Positions 8,733 through 17,770 of a DNA stretch of 64,000 bases are shown here, piece after piece. Under the pieces are notes generated by a model, which was not told the DNA's origin, searched no databases, and saw nothing but the letters and a program-made list of their open reading frames with translations. Position 1 is the stretch's first letter. The number at the start of each line of letters is the position of its first letter. Origin of the DNA: Bacillus alveayuensis (lineage in GTDB: Bacteria; Bacillota; Bacilli; Bacillales; Aeribacillaceae); the NCBI GenBank assembly GCA_030812955.1, contig JAUSTR010000011.1, positions 1-64,000 on the forward strand. Reading direction: 5' to 3'. Both the position numbers and the translations under genes were made by a program.

Positions 8733-10436
8733 TTATACCTTAAATCTTTGAATTAACTTATTGAGATTCGATGCTTCATCATTTAAGTATTTTGCGCTTT
8801 TTGCCACTTCTTCCATCGATGCGTTTGATTGTTCGATTGTGGCGGAAACTTCCTCTATACCAGCTGCAGATTCTTCAGATACTGATGCGACGCTTTCAAT
8901 AGATTCACTCATTTGCTTTGTATCATTAAGAACGTCATGAATTGATTTGGACATATCGGTAATTTTATTCGATACATCATTAATCGTTTCTTTTAACTTG
9001 TTAAATACTTCCCCCGTTTTAGAAATAGTGGATGTTCCTTCCATTACAATTTGATAACCATCTTCTAATGAACCAACTACTTTCTTAGATTCACTTTGAA
9101 TACCTTGAATAATAGACGTAATTTCGGCAACAGATGTAGCTACTTGCTCCGCAAGCTTACGAACTTCATCTGCGACAACTGCAAAACCTTTTCCATGTTC
9201 ACCTGCTCTTGCCGCTTCAATCGCCGCATTTAGAGCTAATAGATTCGTTTGATCAGAAACTTCTTGGATGAAACTAATTAATTTTGCAATATCTCTCGTT
9301 TGAACATCTAATCCTTTAACCATTTCAAGTGATGCTTGTATTTTCCCATGAATAGATTCCATTTTATCTATGGATTCTACCATCGCTTGATTACCTTCTT
9401 CTGTGAGAGACAGCATGGAGTCAGAATAATTCTTCACTTCATCTTGGCTTTCTGATACGTTTTTTACGATGGATACGAATTCATTCATTTGTTCTGAAAG
9501 ATTCGTTGACGAATTCGCTTGTTCTTCTGCACCACTAGCTAATTCTTGCATTGTCGAAGCAATTTGCTGACCACCTTGTTGGACTTCTGAAGCATGTTGT
9601 GCTAAACTTTTACCCTGATTTCCTACATTGTTTGCTGCAATTCCAACTTGAGTAATGATTCCTTGTATGTTTGCTTTCATTTTATTGATCGAATCGATTA
9701 ATTGGCCAATTTCATCCTTACCATCATATGCGACTTCCTGAAATTGAAGATTTCCATCAGCAATTTGATTCGCTATGTTAACGACTGTGTTTAAATGACG
9801 TTTGATCATTCGTGTGATAAAGTACATAATCGCCACACTTAAACCAATTGATACTATAATAGAAATGACTATGGTGGAGAGACTTTTTTTAATAGAATTA
9901 AAAGCATGATTGATTGCTAAATTATGTTCTTTCTTCACCGTGTCTGACAATTGACTAAGTAGTTCAACTGTTTCACTACGCAGTTCCCTAATTTGCTGCC
10001 TAGCTTGACTGACTTCAGAATTTCTCCCTTTTTCCACAGCTGGAACAATTTCATTTAAAAATAACTGATCAATTTCTTTTCTATTTTTTTCTATTTTTTC
10101 TAATAAATCTTTCTGTTCATTCGTATCTAGTCTTGGTTCTACTACTTTTTTGATATCTTCATATTTACGAATACGATCTTTAAATTCTAAAATATATTGT
10201 TCATCCTTTGTATATATATAGTCAGCAATACGAATATCTGCCGCTCGATATAAAGAAGCCATATCGTTTATAAAAAGAGCTCTCTCTCCACGACGATCAA
10301 TTTCCCCAATATTTTCACTTATTTTATAAAACTGGACACCTAACACGATCGCTGATAAAATAAATAACCCCATAGTTACGAATAAAGCGATTGAATATTT
10401 CCAGCCAATACTTATATTTCGAAAAAATCGCATCAT
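8733..10436 (-). CDS. transmembrane methyl-accepting chemotaxis protein
   Basis: A 567-residue receptor with a membrane helix at about 13-35, a roughly 150-residue extracytoplasmic four-helix-bundle-type sensor, a second membrane helix near 185-210, a HAMP linker and a long MCP signalling domain whose tip reads [18 protein letters not shown]. It relays an unidentified ligand signal to the CheA/CheW complex at the membrane. ATG 10436 is preferred since GGAG precedes it by seven bases; the longer frame to 10496 and the ATG at 10442 do not fit the ribosome site. The ligand cannot be told from the sequence. Confidence 0.88.
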   Translation of the reverse strand: MMRFFRNISIGWKYSIALFVTMGLFILSAIVLGVQFYKISENIGEIDRRGERALFINDMASLYRAADIRIADYIYTKDEQYILEFKDRIRKYEDIKKVVEPRLDTNEQKDLLEKIEKNRKEIDQLFLNEIVPAVEKGRNSEVSQARQQIRELRSETVELLSQLSDTVKKEHNLAINHAFNSIKKSLSTIVISIIVSIGLSVAIMYFITRMIKRHLNTVVNIANQIADGNLQFQEVAYDGKDEIGQLIDSINKMKANIQGIITQVGIAANNVGNQGKSLAQHASEVQQGGQQIASTMQELASGAEEQANSSTNLSEQMNEFVSIVKNVSESQDEVKNYSDSMLSLTEEGNQAMVESIDKMESIHGKIQASLEMVKGLDVQTRDIAKLISFIQEVSDQTNLLALNAAIEAARAGEHGKGFAVVADEVRKLAEQVATSVAEITSIIQGIQSESKKVVGSLEDGYQIVMEGTSTISKTGEVFNKLKETINDVSNKITDMSKSIHDVLNDTKQMSESIESVASVSEESAAGIEEVSATIEQSNASMEEVAKSAKYLNDEASNLNKLIQRFKV

Positions 10437-10660
10437 GCTCATTCTCCTTTTTATAAAAGCTGAGAGATGAACGTCTTTAAAAATCTTTACTTTCATTTAC
10501 AATTACTCCTCAATGTTTTTTCTTTCAAACCATTATGATTTTATTATTCTACCTAATAAGCAGAACATTATTCAAACCGTATTCCTCCTTCCTATATGTA
10601 TCGCCCTATTATCTGTTAACAGGCCAAAAACAACTGGATTAAATGATGAAAAAAATAACT

Positions 10661-10912
10661 CTTCAGACGTGTTGATTAACCAATGATAACCAGTTGAGAT
10701 GGCTCTATTTCTAGCTTTTCTGCCAGAGTCGGCAAGCGAATCGCTTGCCGACTGGGCATGCTATACGCATGCCCTTCTCGAACAAGAACATCAGCGGCCA
10801 AATGAATTTGCCCGCTGGCGTTCTTGTTCGAGGGATGTGGCAGAAAAGCTTGTGTTCAGCCATACGATTCTGTATTTTTAAGTAAAACAATGGATAATCA
10901 ACAGTTCTGAAG
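10661..10912. repeat. 252-bp palindromic cloverleaf element, copy 2
   Basis: A four-way fold built only from Watson-Crick pairs. Closing stem: AGCTTTTCTGCCA (10713-10725) with its exact complement at 10838-10850. Arm 1: 12-bp arms around 10728-10752. Arm 2: GGGCATGC/GCATGCCC (10754-10774, loop TATAC). Arm 3: CTCGAACAAGAAC (10777-10789) with its complement at 10820-10832, then CAGCGG/CCGCTG and CAAAT/ATTTG inside. Outside are ATGGCT/AGCCAT and an 18-base inverted repeat (10661-10678 with 10895-10912, 16 matches). A weaker homologue lies at 6421-6554. The type of element is unknown; a MITE-like or structured-RNA element are both possible. Confidence 0.75.
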
Positions 10913-11199
10913 TTCTGAACTCTTTATGATTTTTATCGGAAGTATTATGCATTTTTTTATGTTTAATCGGATATGAATACGTTTTCTTTCGACAAATCAT
11001 GGTCAATATTTGAATCTTTCATAATTAGGAGCAACTTGATGGACTTGAGCGAGGCACACAGTATGGGAGGGACCTGTATCTACTAGTACATATTAATTTT
11101 TAATAATTTTCCGTGAAAGGTAACAAATGAGTCACAGTAATCATAAAAAGACACCTAAGATGTGCGCCGATCCCCGATCATGGAACGAAAAAATAAAAA
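10913..11199. other. intergenic stretch without recognised features
   Basis: Between the palindromic element and the terminator at 11200 I see no coding frame or repeat unit. A short direct repeat (AGTTCTGA twice) lies at the boundary with the palindromic element. Confidence 0.45.
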
Positions 11200-11222
11200 G
11201 AGAGTAGCTTTCAACTACTCTC
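11200..11222. terminator. hairpin terminator downstream of the hypothetical gene
   Basis: GAGAGTAG and CTACTCTC form a perfect 8-bp stem with a 7-base loop. On the minus strand it is followed by a T-rich run (rc of AAAAAATAAAAA), and it lies just after the stop codon at 11255. Confidence 0.75.
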
Positions 11223-11254
11223 TCATTCTGATACACTGTTTTTAAATTTTATTT

Positions 11255-11578
11255 TTACTTTAAAATTTTATTAATTGTATTTGTATGCAAACCATCAGCT
11301 TTATACCCTTCTAAAACATCTTTTACTACTTCAGCCGTTAATTCTGGAACACCCTTGATCTCCGCAAGCTTTTTTCGAAATTCCTTTTTAGTTGGCTTCA
11401 ATTTATTCATGAATATCTCCATGAAATATCGATCAAGTTCAGATATTTCTTTTTCTGTAAAACCATATTTCAAAAGAACTAAATCTCTAGTTTTAAATTC
11501 TGGAGCTAAATGTTCATGTAAGGATACAACAGCATTCTTTAATAACATTAATTGTGTTTCCAATTCTTCATTGTTCAA
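11255..11578 (-). CDS. hypothetical small helical protein
   Basis: A 107-residue soluble, charged, mainly helical protein with no signal peptide or membrane segment. I do not recognise the family with confidence; small DUF1878-type Bacillus proteins have a similar size and composition. An A-rich region with GGGGG precedes the ATG. It lies between the cloverleaf element and IS-disrupted sequence, and ends at a good terminator, so it is probably expressed. Because it follows the remains of an exported-protein gene on the same strand, an immunity or partner role is conceivable but unsupported. Confidence 0.6.
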   Translation of the reverse strand: MNNEELETQLMLLKNAVVSLHEHLAPEFKTRDLVLLKYGFTEKEISELDRYFMEIFMNKLKPTKKEFRKKLAEIKGVPELTAEVVKDVLEGYKADGLHTNTINKILK

Positions 11579-11632
11579 AAAAACACCCCCTAATAATTTG
11601 AAATTATAAAACCCATTTCGCTACATACACAA

Positions 11633-11783
11633 CCTAATACGCAATACTTCTTGCAGAACTATTCTTAATTCCAGTACCCATTAAAGCAGGCGCTAAATGT
11701 CCTTCAACAGTACCCCACGCTAATGATTCGTACTTTAAAAGTTTATTTAAAATTGGCTCAATATATTTATTCCATCTTACCTC
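11633..11783 (-). pseudogene. decayed 3' gene fragment next to the IS110 remnant
   Basis: Reading leftward from the IS boundary, one frame gives RWNKYIEPILNKLL and then KYESLAWGTVEG; a one-base shift at the GGG near 11700 continues as GHLAPALMGTGIKNSS and ends at a TAG at 11633. Both parts look like real coding sequence rather than chance, suggesting the frameshifted C-terminal end of an unidentified protein. It may or may not belong to the exported-protein gene on the other side of the insertion. Confidence 0.3.
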
Positions 11784-12474
11784 GCTTTCGGCCTTTGCGG
11801 CGATTGTAATCCCTCGCTTTGCCGGTAAAGGGCGAGGACCTCTTCCAGCTCTTTTCCTGCTAGATCACTCGGAAATAGCGTATATTCCAGTACCGCGAGC
11901 GCCATTTTCCCAAACGACGGAAAGACTTGCGTAAACTCTGGAAAATACCGATCGAGCCAGCGAATCATCTGATTTCGAACTGCTCCCTGTTCTTCCACCA
12001 ATTTGGAGCGAAATGTCGCTCCAACGCGCAGCTCCACCTCCATCCCTTTCAGAATACGCGGATAGCTGAATCGGCCGTCTTTCACTAACGGGCAATGACG
12101 AGCGCGTCTTTCGCATCATGCTTGGTTGGAAGGTTATCGTCCAGCTCTTTGGATCGCTTCACGTGCATCGGGTTTGTCATGACGAGAGGGATGCCTTTCT
12201 CATCAAGAAAATAGGCGAGATTCAGCCAATAATGTCCCGTTGGCTCGATGCCAACGATCACCTCGGTTTTCCCGAATTCCTTCATCGCTTCCACGATGCA
12301 CTGGTACAACCATTCCAATCCTTCTTTCGATTGCAGAACGGGAAACGGCTTTTTTAACACCCTCCCTCGCTCATCCACAAAGCAGGCATAATGTTTTTTC
12401 TTTGCGATATCCATGCCAACCACCAGTGTTTGATCGGTGACTTGATTAATCTTCTTGTTTGAGATAGAATTCAT
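11777..12474 (-). pseudogene. IS110-family transposase, frameshifted and 3'-truncated
   Basis: The N-terminal 129 residues carry the RuvC-like DEDD core of IS110 transposases (VGMDIAKKKH, GIEPTGHYW, KHDAKDALVIAR). A missing T near 12086 creates an immediate TAG; in the next frame the protein resumes as VKDGRFSYPRILKG and runs about 100 residues to PQRPKAR, then stops at 11777. The C-terminal serine-containing half (transposase_20 region) is absent. The start is ATG 12474 with an AAGGAGGA site. Base composition is richer in G+C than the neighbours, as expected for a transferred element. It cannot encode an active enzyme. Confidence 0.85.
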
Positions 12475-12485
12475 GTATAGTCCTC

Positions 12486-12542
12486 CTTGGTATCCAAATT
12501 AGGGGTCAATTCGTGCGATTGACACCCCCGAATCATACCAAG
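12486..12542 (-). ncRNA. structured leader of the IS110 remnant (possible guide/bridge RNA part)
   Basis: CTTGGTAT and ATACCAAG form an outer 8-bp stem, and inside it GGGGTCAAT pairs with ATTGACACCCC with one bulged A and a 7-base loop. The stem overlaps the transposase ribosome site. IS110 elements carry a structured non-coding RNA upstream of the transposase; whether this short leader (about 105 bases to the junction) is one is an inference. Confidence 0.4.
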
Positions 12543-12556
12543 AGGGCTTTTTTTAT

Positions 12557-12856
12557 TCAAGTCCCCGAAAAAACTTCTAACAGGAATGCTCCTTTTCTTT
12601 TTGGATATGATGCTGCTGCTAACTCTTGAAAATTATTAGCTTTAAAATTATAAGATGATGAATTTTTATCAGGGTGAACTAGTTCTGGGTCAGATTCGAT
12701 CTCTTTCTCCACTCTTTCAAAAGTTTCTAACTGTTGTTGGACTATGTCCTCAGAAGAAGTAGAATTTGCATGAGATACAGCTGGCAAAATTACCGATAAC
12801 ATGCATAAGGACAAGACTGTACTCAATACTTTTCCAATTTTCCCTTTATTAAGAAT
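12557..12856 (-). pseudogene. 5' part of an exported-protein gene cut by the IS110 insertion
   Basis: The frame encodes a basic N-terminus (ILNKGKIGK), a hydrophobic stretch ending VSHA, and a mature part that reads ELAAASYPKRKGAFL before meeting IS-derived sequence and stopping at 12557. The YPKRKG segment resembles the start of YiiX/YycO-like NlpC-P60 hydrolases; this is tentative. A strong ribosome site (GAGGAGG) lies a few bases before an in-frame ATT at 12856, where an ATG would be expected; the next possible start is TTG at 12826. The gene is therefore truncated and perhaps start-mutated. Confidence 0.55.
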
Positions 12857-13239
12857 TCTCCTCCTCTGTTAATAGGAAAAAATTCCTTTTCATTTTCATT
12901 ATATTTTAAACTCAACTTTTTTCAACTTTAATTTGGTAAATTAGTAAAATATTTCTGGTAAATAGAATAATAGATGAACATAGAAAATGGAGATCCTTTT
13001 TGCAGATAAAGTTAGCCAAAAACAACACCGGCACTTATTAAGACAGAAAGCCAGGTGTGCTTTTCCTATAATCCCGTCTACCGCTAACATACAAAAACAT
13101 TGAAATTTCATAACGGTAGCTCTAACTCTACTTCCATAAAAAAGTTGCCCACAAATACTTGACTCAAACTTTTTCATTTGAAAATAAGGGATGAACGGAG
13201 TATTTATAGTATGATAGAGAAAAAGGGGGGAAGAAATGC
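12857..13239. other. divergent promoter region, nothing further recognised
   Basis: This 383-base gap lies between a minus-strand gene remnant and the plus-strand HemD-like gene, so it must hold both promoters. A short open frame on the minus strand here (12941-13177) lacks a ribosome site and familiar sequence and was not accepted. Confidence 0.4.
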
Positions 13240-14040
13240 ATGGGAAATTTACATGGGAAGCGGATCGCCATCACAGGCTCTAGAAAGAGCGAGGAAATTT
13301 CCACGTTAATTCGCAAAAAAGGAGGGGAGCCTGTTATTCGAGCCATTCAAGAAACAATAAAATGCTCTCCTTCGGAATTGTAGGCTGATCTTCTATGCAT
13401 TGTTGAAAAAGGGACTGACTGGGCTGTGTTTACGACAGGAATAGGGACGAACGCTCTGTTGGAAGCGGCAGAAAAGATCGGCATTTTGGATTCATTTATA
13501 AACGTTTTAAAAGAAGCAAAAATAGCTGCCCGCGGCTATAAAACGATAGCGGCTCTTAAACAAATCAGCATTCAGCCGGATGCTTGTGATGATGACGGAA
13601 CAAATGACGGGCTGCTTCGGGCTATTGAAGGATTTTCTTTTAAAGACAAGCATGTTTTTTTACAATTGCATGGAGAACCGGTGCCAAAGCTTTCAGAATG
13701 GTTTGAAAAGCACGGAGCGATTTTGCATGAAATTTTGCCATACCGCTCCATTGTACCTAATCCTGAGACCGTCGAGCAGCTGTTGGATGAAATAATCGAG
13801 AATAAGCTGAATGCTGTTGCGTTTACAGCTGCCCCGCAAGTAAGAGTGCTTTTCAAATTTGCTGAAAAAAAAGGAGCAACATCCGACCTTATTGAAGCGT
13901 TTCAACAAAATGTTGTGGCAGCAGCCGTCGGCAAAGTAACTGCTGGAGAATTGAAGGATTATGGGGTGCAGCGCATCGTGGCTCCAGAGCTGGAACGGAT
14001 GGGGGCGATGATTGTCGCTTTGGATGAGTATTTCCAATGA
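13240..14040 (+). pseudogene. uroporphyrinogen-III synthase (HemD-like) with an internal amber codon
   Basis: From ATG 13240 (GGGGGG ribosome site) the frame reads GKRIAITGSRKSEEIS and ends at TAG 13381, codon 48. The same frame continues without shift as ADLLCIVEKGTDWAVFTTG and on to 14040, giving 266 residues, the usual length for HemD-like proteins. The second part has the expected two-lobe pattern (LHGEPVPKLSEW, VAFTAAPQVRVLFKFA, AVGKVTAGELKDYG). A single C-to-T change of a CAG codon explains the stop. Without read-through, only a 47-residue peptide or an N-truncated product from GTG 13426 is made. It stands apart from other heme genes, so it is likely a secondary paralogue. Confidence 0.8.
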
Positions 14041-14083
14041 TGTTGTCGTCAAAAAATTTAATGGCTGATTCTGTGTAAAAAAA

Positions 14084-14128
14084 CAGGTGGAGCGTGACAG
14101 CTTCGAGGCTCTGAATCACTTCCACCTG
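14084..14128 (-). terminator. terminator of the ABC-importer operon
   Basis: CAGGTGGA and its complement TCCACCTG, extended by GTGA/TCAC, form a long hairpin. On the minus strand it is followed by TTTTTTT, so it terminates the operon ending at 14170; on the plus strand the T-run is weaker but it may also serve the HemD-like gene. Confidence 0.8.
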
Positions 14129-14169
14129 GGTTTGAATCTTTCACCTAAAAATCAGTATGTATGGCAGAT

Positions 14170-14958
14170 TTATTTTATGAAAAACAAATACTGTAAATTT
14201 TGTACAATATAATTCGGATAAATTTTGTTTTTTTCAATATCCTCCTTGCTGGAGGCTCCGGTCAACACAAGGCATGTGCGACAATTATTTATTTTTCCAA
14301 GCAAAATATCGGTTTCTAAACGATCTCCAATGATTAAGCACCTGTTGCTGTTTATGTTTAATTTTTCAAGAACTTTTTTGCCGTAAAAAGAGGAAGGCTT
14401 CCCGATCACCTGATCGATCGGCCGTCCTGATGCAGCTTCTATTGCTTTCGCTATTGCCAGTGTATCTGAAATATACCCTTCAGGAACTGGACAAAGCGAA
14501 TCCGGATTGGCTGCAATTAATTTGGCTCCATTACGAACCGCGTTCATTGCCAAATTGAGTTTTTCGTAAGTAAAGCAGCGATCAAGTCCGACAAGTACGT
14601 GGGTCGCGTCCATAGGATTGTCGGTCATTTTTAGGGAAAATTTGTGGAATTCTTCCAAAATCGCATTTTCACCTACAATATAGACTAGAGAGTCCGGAGA
14701 TTTCTCTAAAAAATATACAGCTGACAAATAAGAAGCTGTCATGATTTCGTCCAGTTTCGCTTGAATTCCTAAATGATGAAGCCGCTCTCTGCATTCTTCT
14801 CTTGTTTGTGTCGATGTATTTGTGATAAAAAGAATTTTTTTGTTATGGCGCCTTAATCGGTCGATCGTTTCTTTTACACCGGGCAAAAGTTTATTGCCAA
14901 TATATATAGTTCCATCTAAATCAAAACAATATGCATCAAAATCGTCAATGTGTAACAA
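14170..14958 (-). CDS. HAD-superfamily IIA (NagD/AraL-like) phosphatase
   Basis: A 262-residue cytoplasmic phosphatase. Motif I is DLDGT with nucleophile Asp13 and Asp15, motif II is FITNTST, the cap covers the middle third, and motif III/IV is GKPSSFYGKK with IGDRLETDILLG near residue 215. NagD-type enzymes hydrolyse small sugar or glycerol phosphates or phosphoglycolate. As last gene of an importer operon governed by a GlpP-type protein, it may dephosphorylate the imported or derived phosphate. The start is TTG, preceded by GGTGGAG. The substrate is not determinable from sequence. Confidence 0.82.
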   Translation of the reverse strand: MLHIDDFDAYCFDLDGTIYIGNKLLPGVKETIDRLRRHNKKILFITNTSTQTREECRERLHHLGIQAKLDEIMTASYLSAVYFLEKSPDSLVYIVGENAILEEFHKFSLKMTDNPMDATHVLVGLDRCFTYEKLNLAMNAVRNGAKLIAANPDSLCPVPEGYISDTLAIAKAIEAASGRPIDQVIGKPSSFYGKKVLEKLNINSNRCLIIGDRLETDILLGKINNCRTCLVLTGASSKEDIEKNKIYPNYIVQNLQYLFFIK

Positions 14959-14973
14959 TACAATACTCCACCT

Positions 14974-15774
14974 TTATTCTGTTGAAAGTTCTTTTAGAAG
15001 AATTTCTTTGCCTTCGTGTAACTTTTCTAACGGTGTTCCGGGTGCATATTCCAGGATGAGCTGACAATCGATTGATTGTTCATGAATCGTTTTAAAGATT
15101 TCTTGCCATGGGACGGTTCCTTCACCGATTGGCAAGTGATCGTCTCCTGTTCCGTTATTATCATGAACATGGAGGGCAATCAGTCGATCCTTTGTCTGTT
15201 TCATTATTTGCGGAATATCCCAACCGTTTAAATTTGCGTGGCCAATGTCAAGTAAATATCCTGCCGTGTCATGAATATTTTCTAAAAAGCTTATAAACTC
15301 ATCTTGCGTAAAAATCGAACTGCCGTTGTATCCGACGTTTTCGATTGCCAGTTTGACGTTCAAAGGTTTAGCAAATTCACATAATTGATTGATATAATCT
15401 TCAGCTCGCTGCTTTGCTAAATGTTTGTCAAAAACCGGAGAAAAACAGAACCCAGGATGGATCACAACATGCGAAGCCTGAATCATGCCGGCAAACTCAA
15501 TCGCTTTTTTGTATTCTAAAAATGAAGCTTCCCGAATCGCTTTATTTTCACTAGTTAAGTTAATATCCCATGCTGGCGGATGAATTGTGTAGCCGATGGG
15601 CAATTCTTTTAGTTTGGAAGACAATTTTTTGAATGATTTTTCCATGTCATCCCATTTTTCGCCATCCATTAATAGTTCAACTTTATCAGCTCCATATTCA
15701 ATTAAGTCATGGACATTTTTTAAAGGATCTTTTGTTATAAGTGGCAAATCAGAATAACAGATTTTTCTTTTCAT
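14974..15774 (-). CDS. TIM-barrel sugar-phosphate isomerase/epimerase-like protein
   Basis: A 266-residue member of the AP-endonuclease-2-like (xylose isomerase-like) TIM-barrel family. Metal-binding residues are visible in HPGF, AIENVGYNG, DIGHANLNGWD, HVHDNNGTGDDH and LEYAPG, the usual strand ends. Enzymes of this fold epimerise or isomerise sugars or cleave phosphodiesters. It sits between the importer ATPase and the phosphatase and overlaps the former's context closely; ATG 15774 is preceded by GAGGTGG. Whether it isomerises a sugar phosphate or acts as a glycerophosphodiesterase is open. Confidence 0.75.
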   Translation of the reverse strand: MKRKICYSDLPLITKDPLKNVHDLIEYGADKVELLMDGEKWDDMEKSFKKLSSKLKELPIGYTIHPPAWDINLTSENKAIREASFLEYKKAIEFAGMIQASHVVIHPGFCFSPVFDKHLAKQRAEDYINQLCEFAKPLNVKLAIENVGYNGSSIFTQDEFISFLENIHDTAGYLLDIGHANLNGWDIPQIMKQTKDRLIALHVHDNNGTGDDHLPIGEGTVPWQEIFKTIHEQSIDCQLILEYAPGTPLEKLHEGKEILLKELSTE

Positions 15775-15785
15775 AAACAACCACC

Positions 15786-16931
15786 TCATGAAAGATATGT
15801 TTCCACATTGATTTTGTGATTCATCGGACTGCTTTCATTCAGATCCAGCTCTTGCGGATAGCCTATTGATTGTGTGGATTCTTGATCAAAAATATGAATA
15901 CGATCCATTTTTGGTTTTAAATAGACCATTTCCCCCGGATGCCAATTCTTTTTTTCACTCATCGCTATCACTTCATGACCTTCTAAATTTATATAAATAC
16001 TGTAGCTGCTTCCTTGGTTTTCCACGTATTTCACTGTGCCTTTTAATGTGTTTTCTTGGGGAGTTTTATAAATTTCTAGATGTTCAGGTCGAATTCCAAA
16101 AACAAACGTTTTGGCATTGCTTTCATTTATTTGTCGGATCCACATCGGATGCAATAAAAATGATTGTTTCCCGATCACAACCTTGCCATCATAATAATCC
16201 ATATCAACAATATTCGTTGGAGGCGAGCCGATAAATTTTGCCGTAAAGATGTTTGCAGGGCGGTTATATACATTTTCCGGCGTATCTACCATTTGCAATT
16301 GCCCTTGATTCATTAACGCAATACGATCCCCTATAGTCATTGCTTCAATTTGATCATGTGTAACATAAACGATTGTTTGCTTATACATTTCATGGATTTT
16401 CACTAGTTCCTTGCGCGCAGATACTCTTAGCTGCGCATCTAAATTTGATAATGGTTCATCAAGCAGAAAGAAATCAGATTTTTTTACAACGGCTCTTGCT
16501 AAAGCGACACGCTGCCTTTGCCCGCCGGATAAATCTTTCGGCAATCTGTTTTCATATCCCTTCAGCTGGAGCATTTCTAACACAGCATTTAATCTTTTTT
16601 GAATTTCGTCTTTATGAACCTTCTGAACTTTTAAACCGTACGTAATATTTTCAACGACATTCATATGAGGATATAATGCATAATTTTGAAATACCATCGC
16701 TACATTTCTTTTTCCGCTTGGAATGTCATTCGCCTTTACGCCATTCAAATATAAGTCGCCCGAAGTAATTTCTTCAAGGCCTGCAATCATGCGTAAAGTT
16801 GTCGATTTGCCGCATCCGGATGGACCTAGAAGAACTAAACGTTCTCCAGGATGAATGGTAAGATTGAGCCCTTTTACAACATGTGTTTTTCCATAGGATT
16901 TCCAAACGTTTTCAAATCTTATTTCCTTCAT
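15786..16931 (-). CDS. ugpC: ABC importer ATPase (UgpC/MsmX type)
   Basis: A 381-residue ATP-binding subunit of a carbohydrate-type ABC importer: Walker A GPSGCGKST near 38-46, Q-loop FQNYALYPHM, signature LSGGQRQRVALARA, Walker B FFLLDEPLSNLD and the C-terminal TOBE/regulatory domain typical of UgpC, MalK and MsmX. It energises the two permeases encoded directly upstream. The start codon ATG at 16931 is 15 bases from the permease stop. The symbol reflects family membership; glycerol-3-phosphate specificity is inferred from the GlpP-type regulator. Confidence 0.85.
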   Translation of the reverse strand: MKEIRFENVWKSYGKTHVVKGLNLTIHPGERLVLLGPSGCGKSTTLRMIAGLEEITSGDLYLNGVKANDIPSGKRNVAMVFQNYALYPHMNVVENITYGLKVQKVHKDEIQKRLNAVLEMLQLKGYENRLPKDLSGGQRQRVALARAVVKKSDFFLLDEPLSNLDAQLRVSARKELVKIHEMYKQTIVYVTHDQIEAMTIGDRIALMNQGQLQMVDTPENVYNRPANIFTAKFIGSPPTNIVDMDYYDGKVVIGKQSFLLHPMWIRQINESNAKTFVFGIRPEHLEIYKTPQENTLKGTVKYVENQGSSYSIYINLEGHEVIAMSEKKNWHPGEMVYLKPKMDRIHIFDQESTQSIGYPQELDLNESSPMNHKINVETYLS

Positions 16932-16945
16932 TGTGCCATCCTCCG

Positions 16946-17770
16946 TTATTTAATTCCAGAAGAAGTAAATGTTCCGATAATATACTTCTGGAAAATTAAA
17001 TATAAAGTTAAAGGTATTATCATTGTGATGACTGATACGGCCATGGCGACAGTAAAATTCGTGCCGCCTTCTGAGCTAATGTACATCTGTAAAGCAAGAG
17101 GCAATGTATAATTTTCCTTGCTTTTTAAAATGAGCACCGGCCATACGTATTCGTTCCAGGTAGTAATGAAAAACCAGATGCCTGTTGATGTGACAGCCGG
17201 CCTAACTAATGGGAGAACGATATCTTTCATAATCCGGGCGTGTCCAATATGATCTAATTTGGCTGCTTCAATTAACGAGATGGGGATTGTTTTCATCGAC
17301 TGCCTCATTAGAAAGATACCAAGCGCATTGGCAAGCTGCGGCAAAATAACACCCCAAACGCTGTTGACTAAACCGATACCCGATATGATCAAATAGTTTG
17401 GAATCATTGTTACGGTAAAAGGGATAAAAATTGTACTAATTAACATAAAATATAAAATGTTTTTCCCTTTAAACTGCAAAAATACGAAAGCATACGCTGC
17501 TAAAAATGAAGTAATCAGTTTGAAAATTGTCGCAACAGAGGCAATAATGAACGTATTCATCGTAATTTTGAAAGCAGGTAAACTATTAAAGAATGTGATA
17601 TAGTTTTCGAATGTCGGATTTAACGGAATGATATTTAAAACATTGTTGTAAGCATCTTCCAATGTTTTAAACGATGAACCTAATGCAAAAACGATAGGAT
17701 ATAAAAGAATAATGATTGTAATGATAAAAATAATGTGCCAAGGTATCGCAACAGATCGTTTAATTTTCAT
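16946..17770 (-). CDS. ugpE: ABC importer permease, MalG/UgpE type
   Basis: A 274-residue inner-membrane permease with about six helices and the conserved EAA loop reading EAAKLDHIGHARIMKDIVLP near residues 170-190. It pairs with the upstream permease and the ATPase in a CUT1-type importer. ATG 17770 was chosen because AAGAGG lies nine bases before it; it overlaps the end of the preceding permease gene by 11 bases, indicating translational coupling. The longer frame to 17803 starts well inside that gene and has no ribosome site. Confidence 0.83.
   Translation of the reverse strand: MKIKRSVAIPWHIIFIITIIILLYPIVFALGSSFKTLEDAYNNVLNIIPLNPTFENYITFFNSLPAFKITMNTFIIASVATIFKLITSFLAAYAFVFLQFKGKNILYFMLISTIFIPFTVTMIPNYLIISGIGLVNSVWGVILPQLANALGIFLMRQSMKTIPISLIEAAKLDHIGHARIMKDIVLPLVRPAVTSTGIWFFITTWNEYVWPVLILKSKENYTLPLALQMYISSEGGTNFTVAMAVSVITMIIPLTLYLIFQKYIIGTFTSSGIK

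Noticed and set aside
10699..10881. A 60-codon plus-strand frame
   Set aside because: It lies entirely in the cloverleaf palindrome, whose paired arms explain the sequence; no protein similarity or ribosome site.
11255..11578. Toxin-immunity pair with the cut exported-protein gene
   Set aside because: The order fits, but neither protein shows a recognisable toxin or immunity domain.
12941..13177. A 78-codon minus-strand frame with several cysteines
   Set aside because: No ribosome site, unusual composition, and it occupies the region that must hold divergent promoters.
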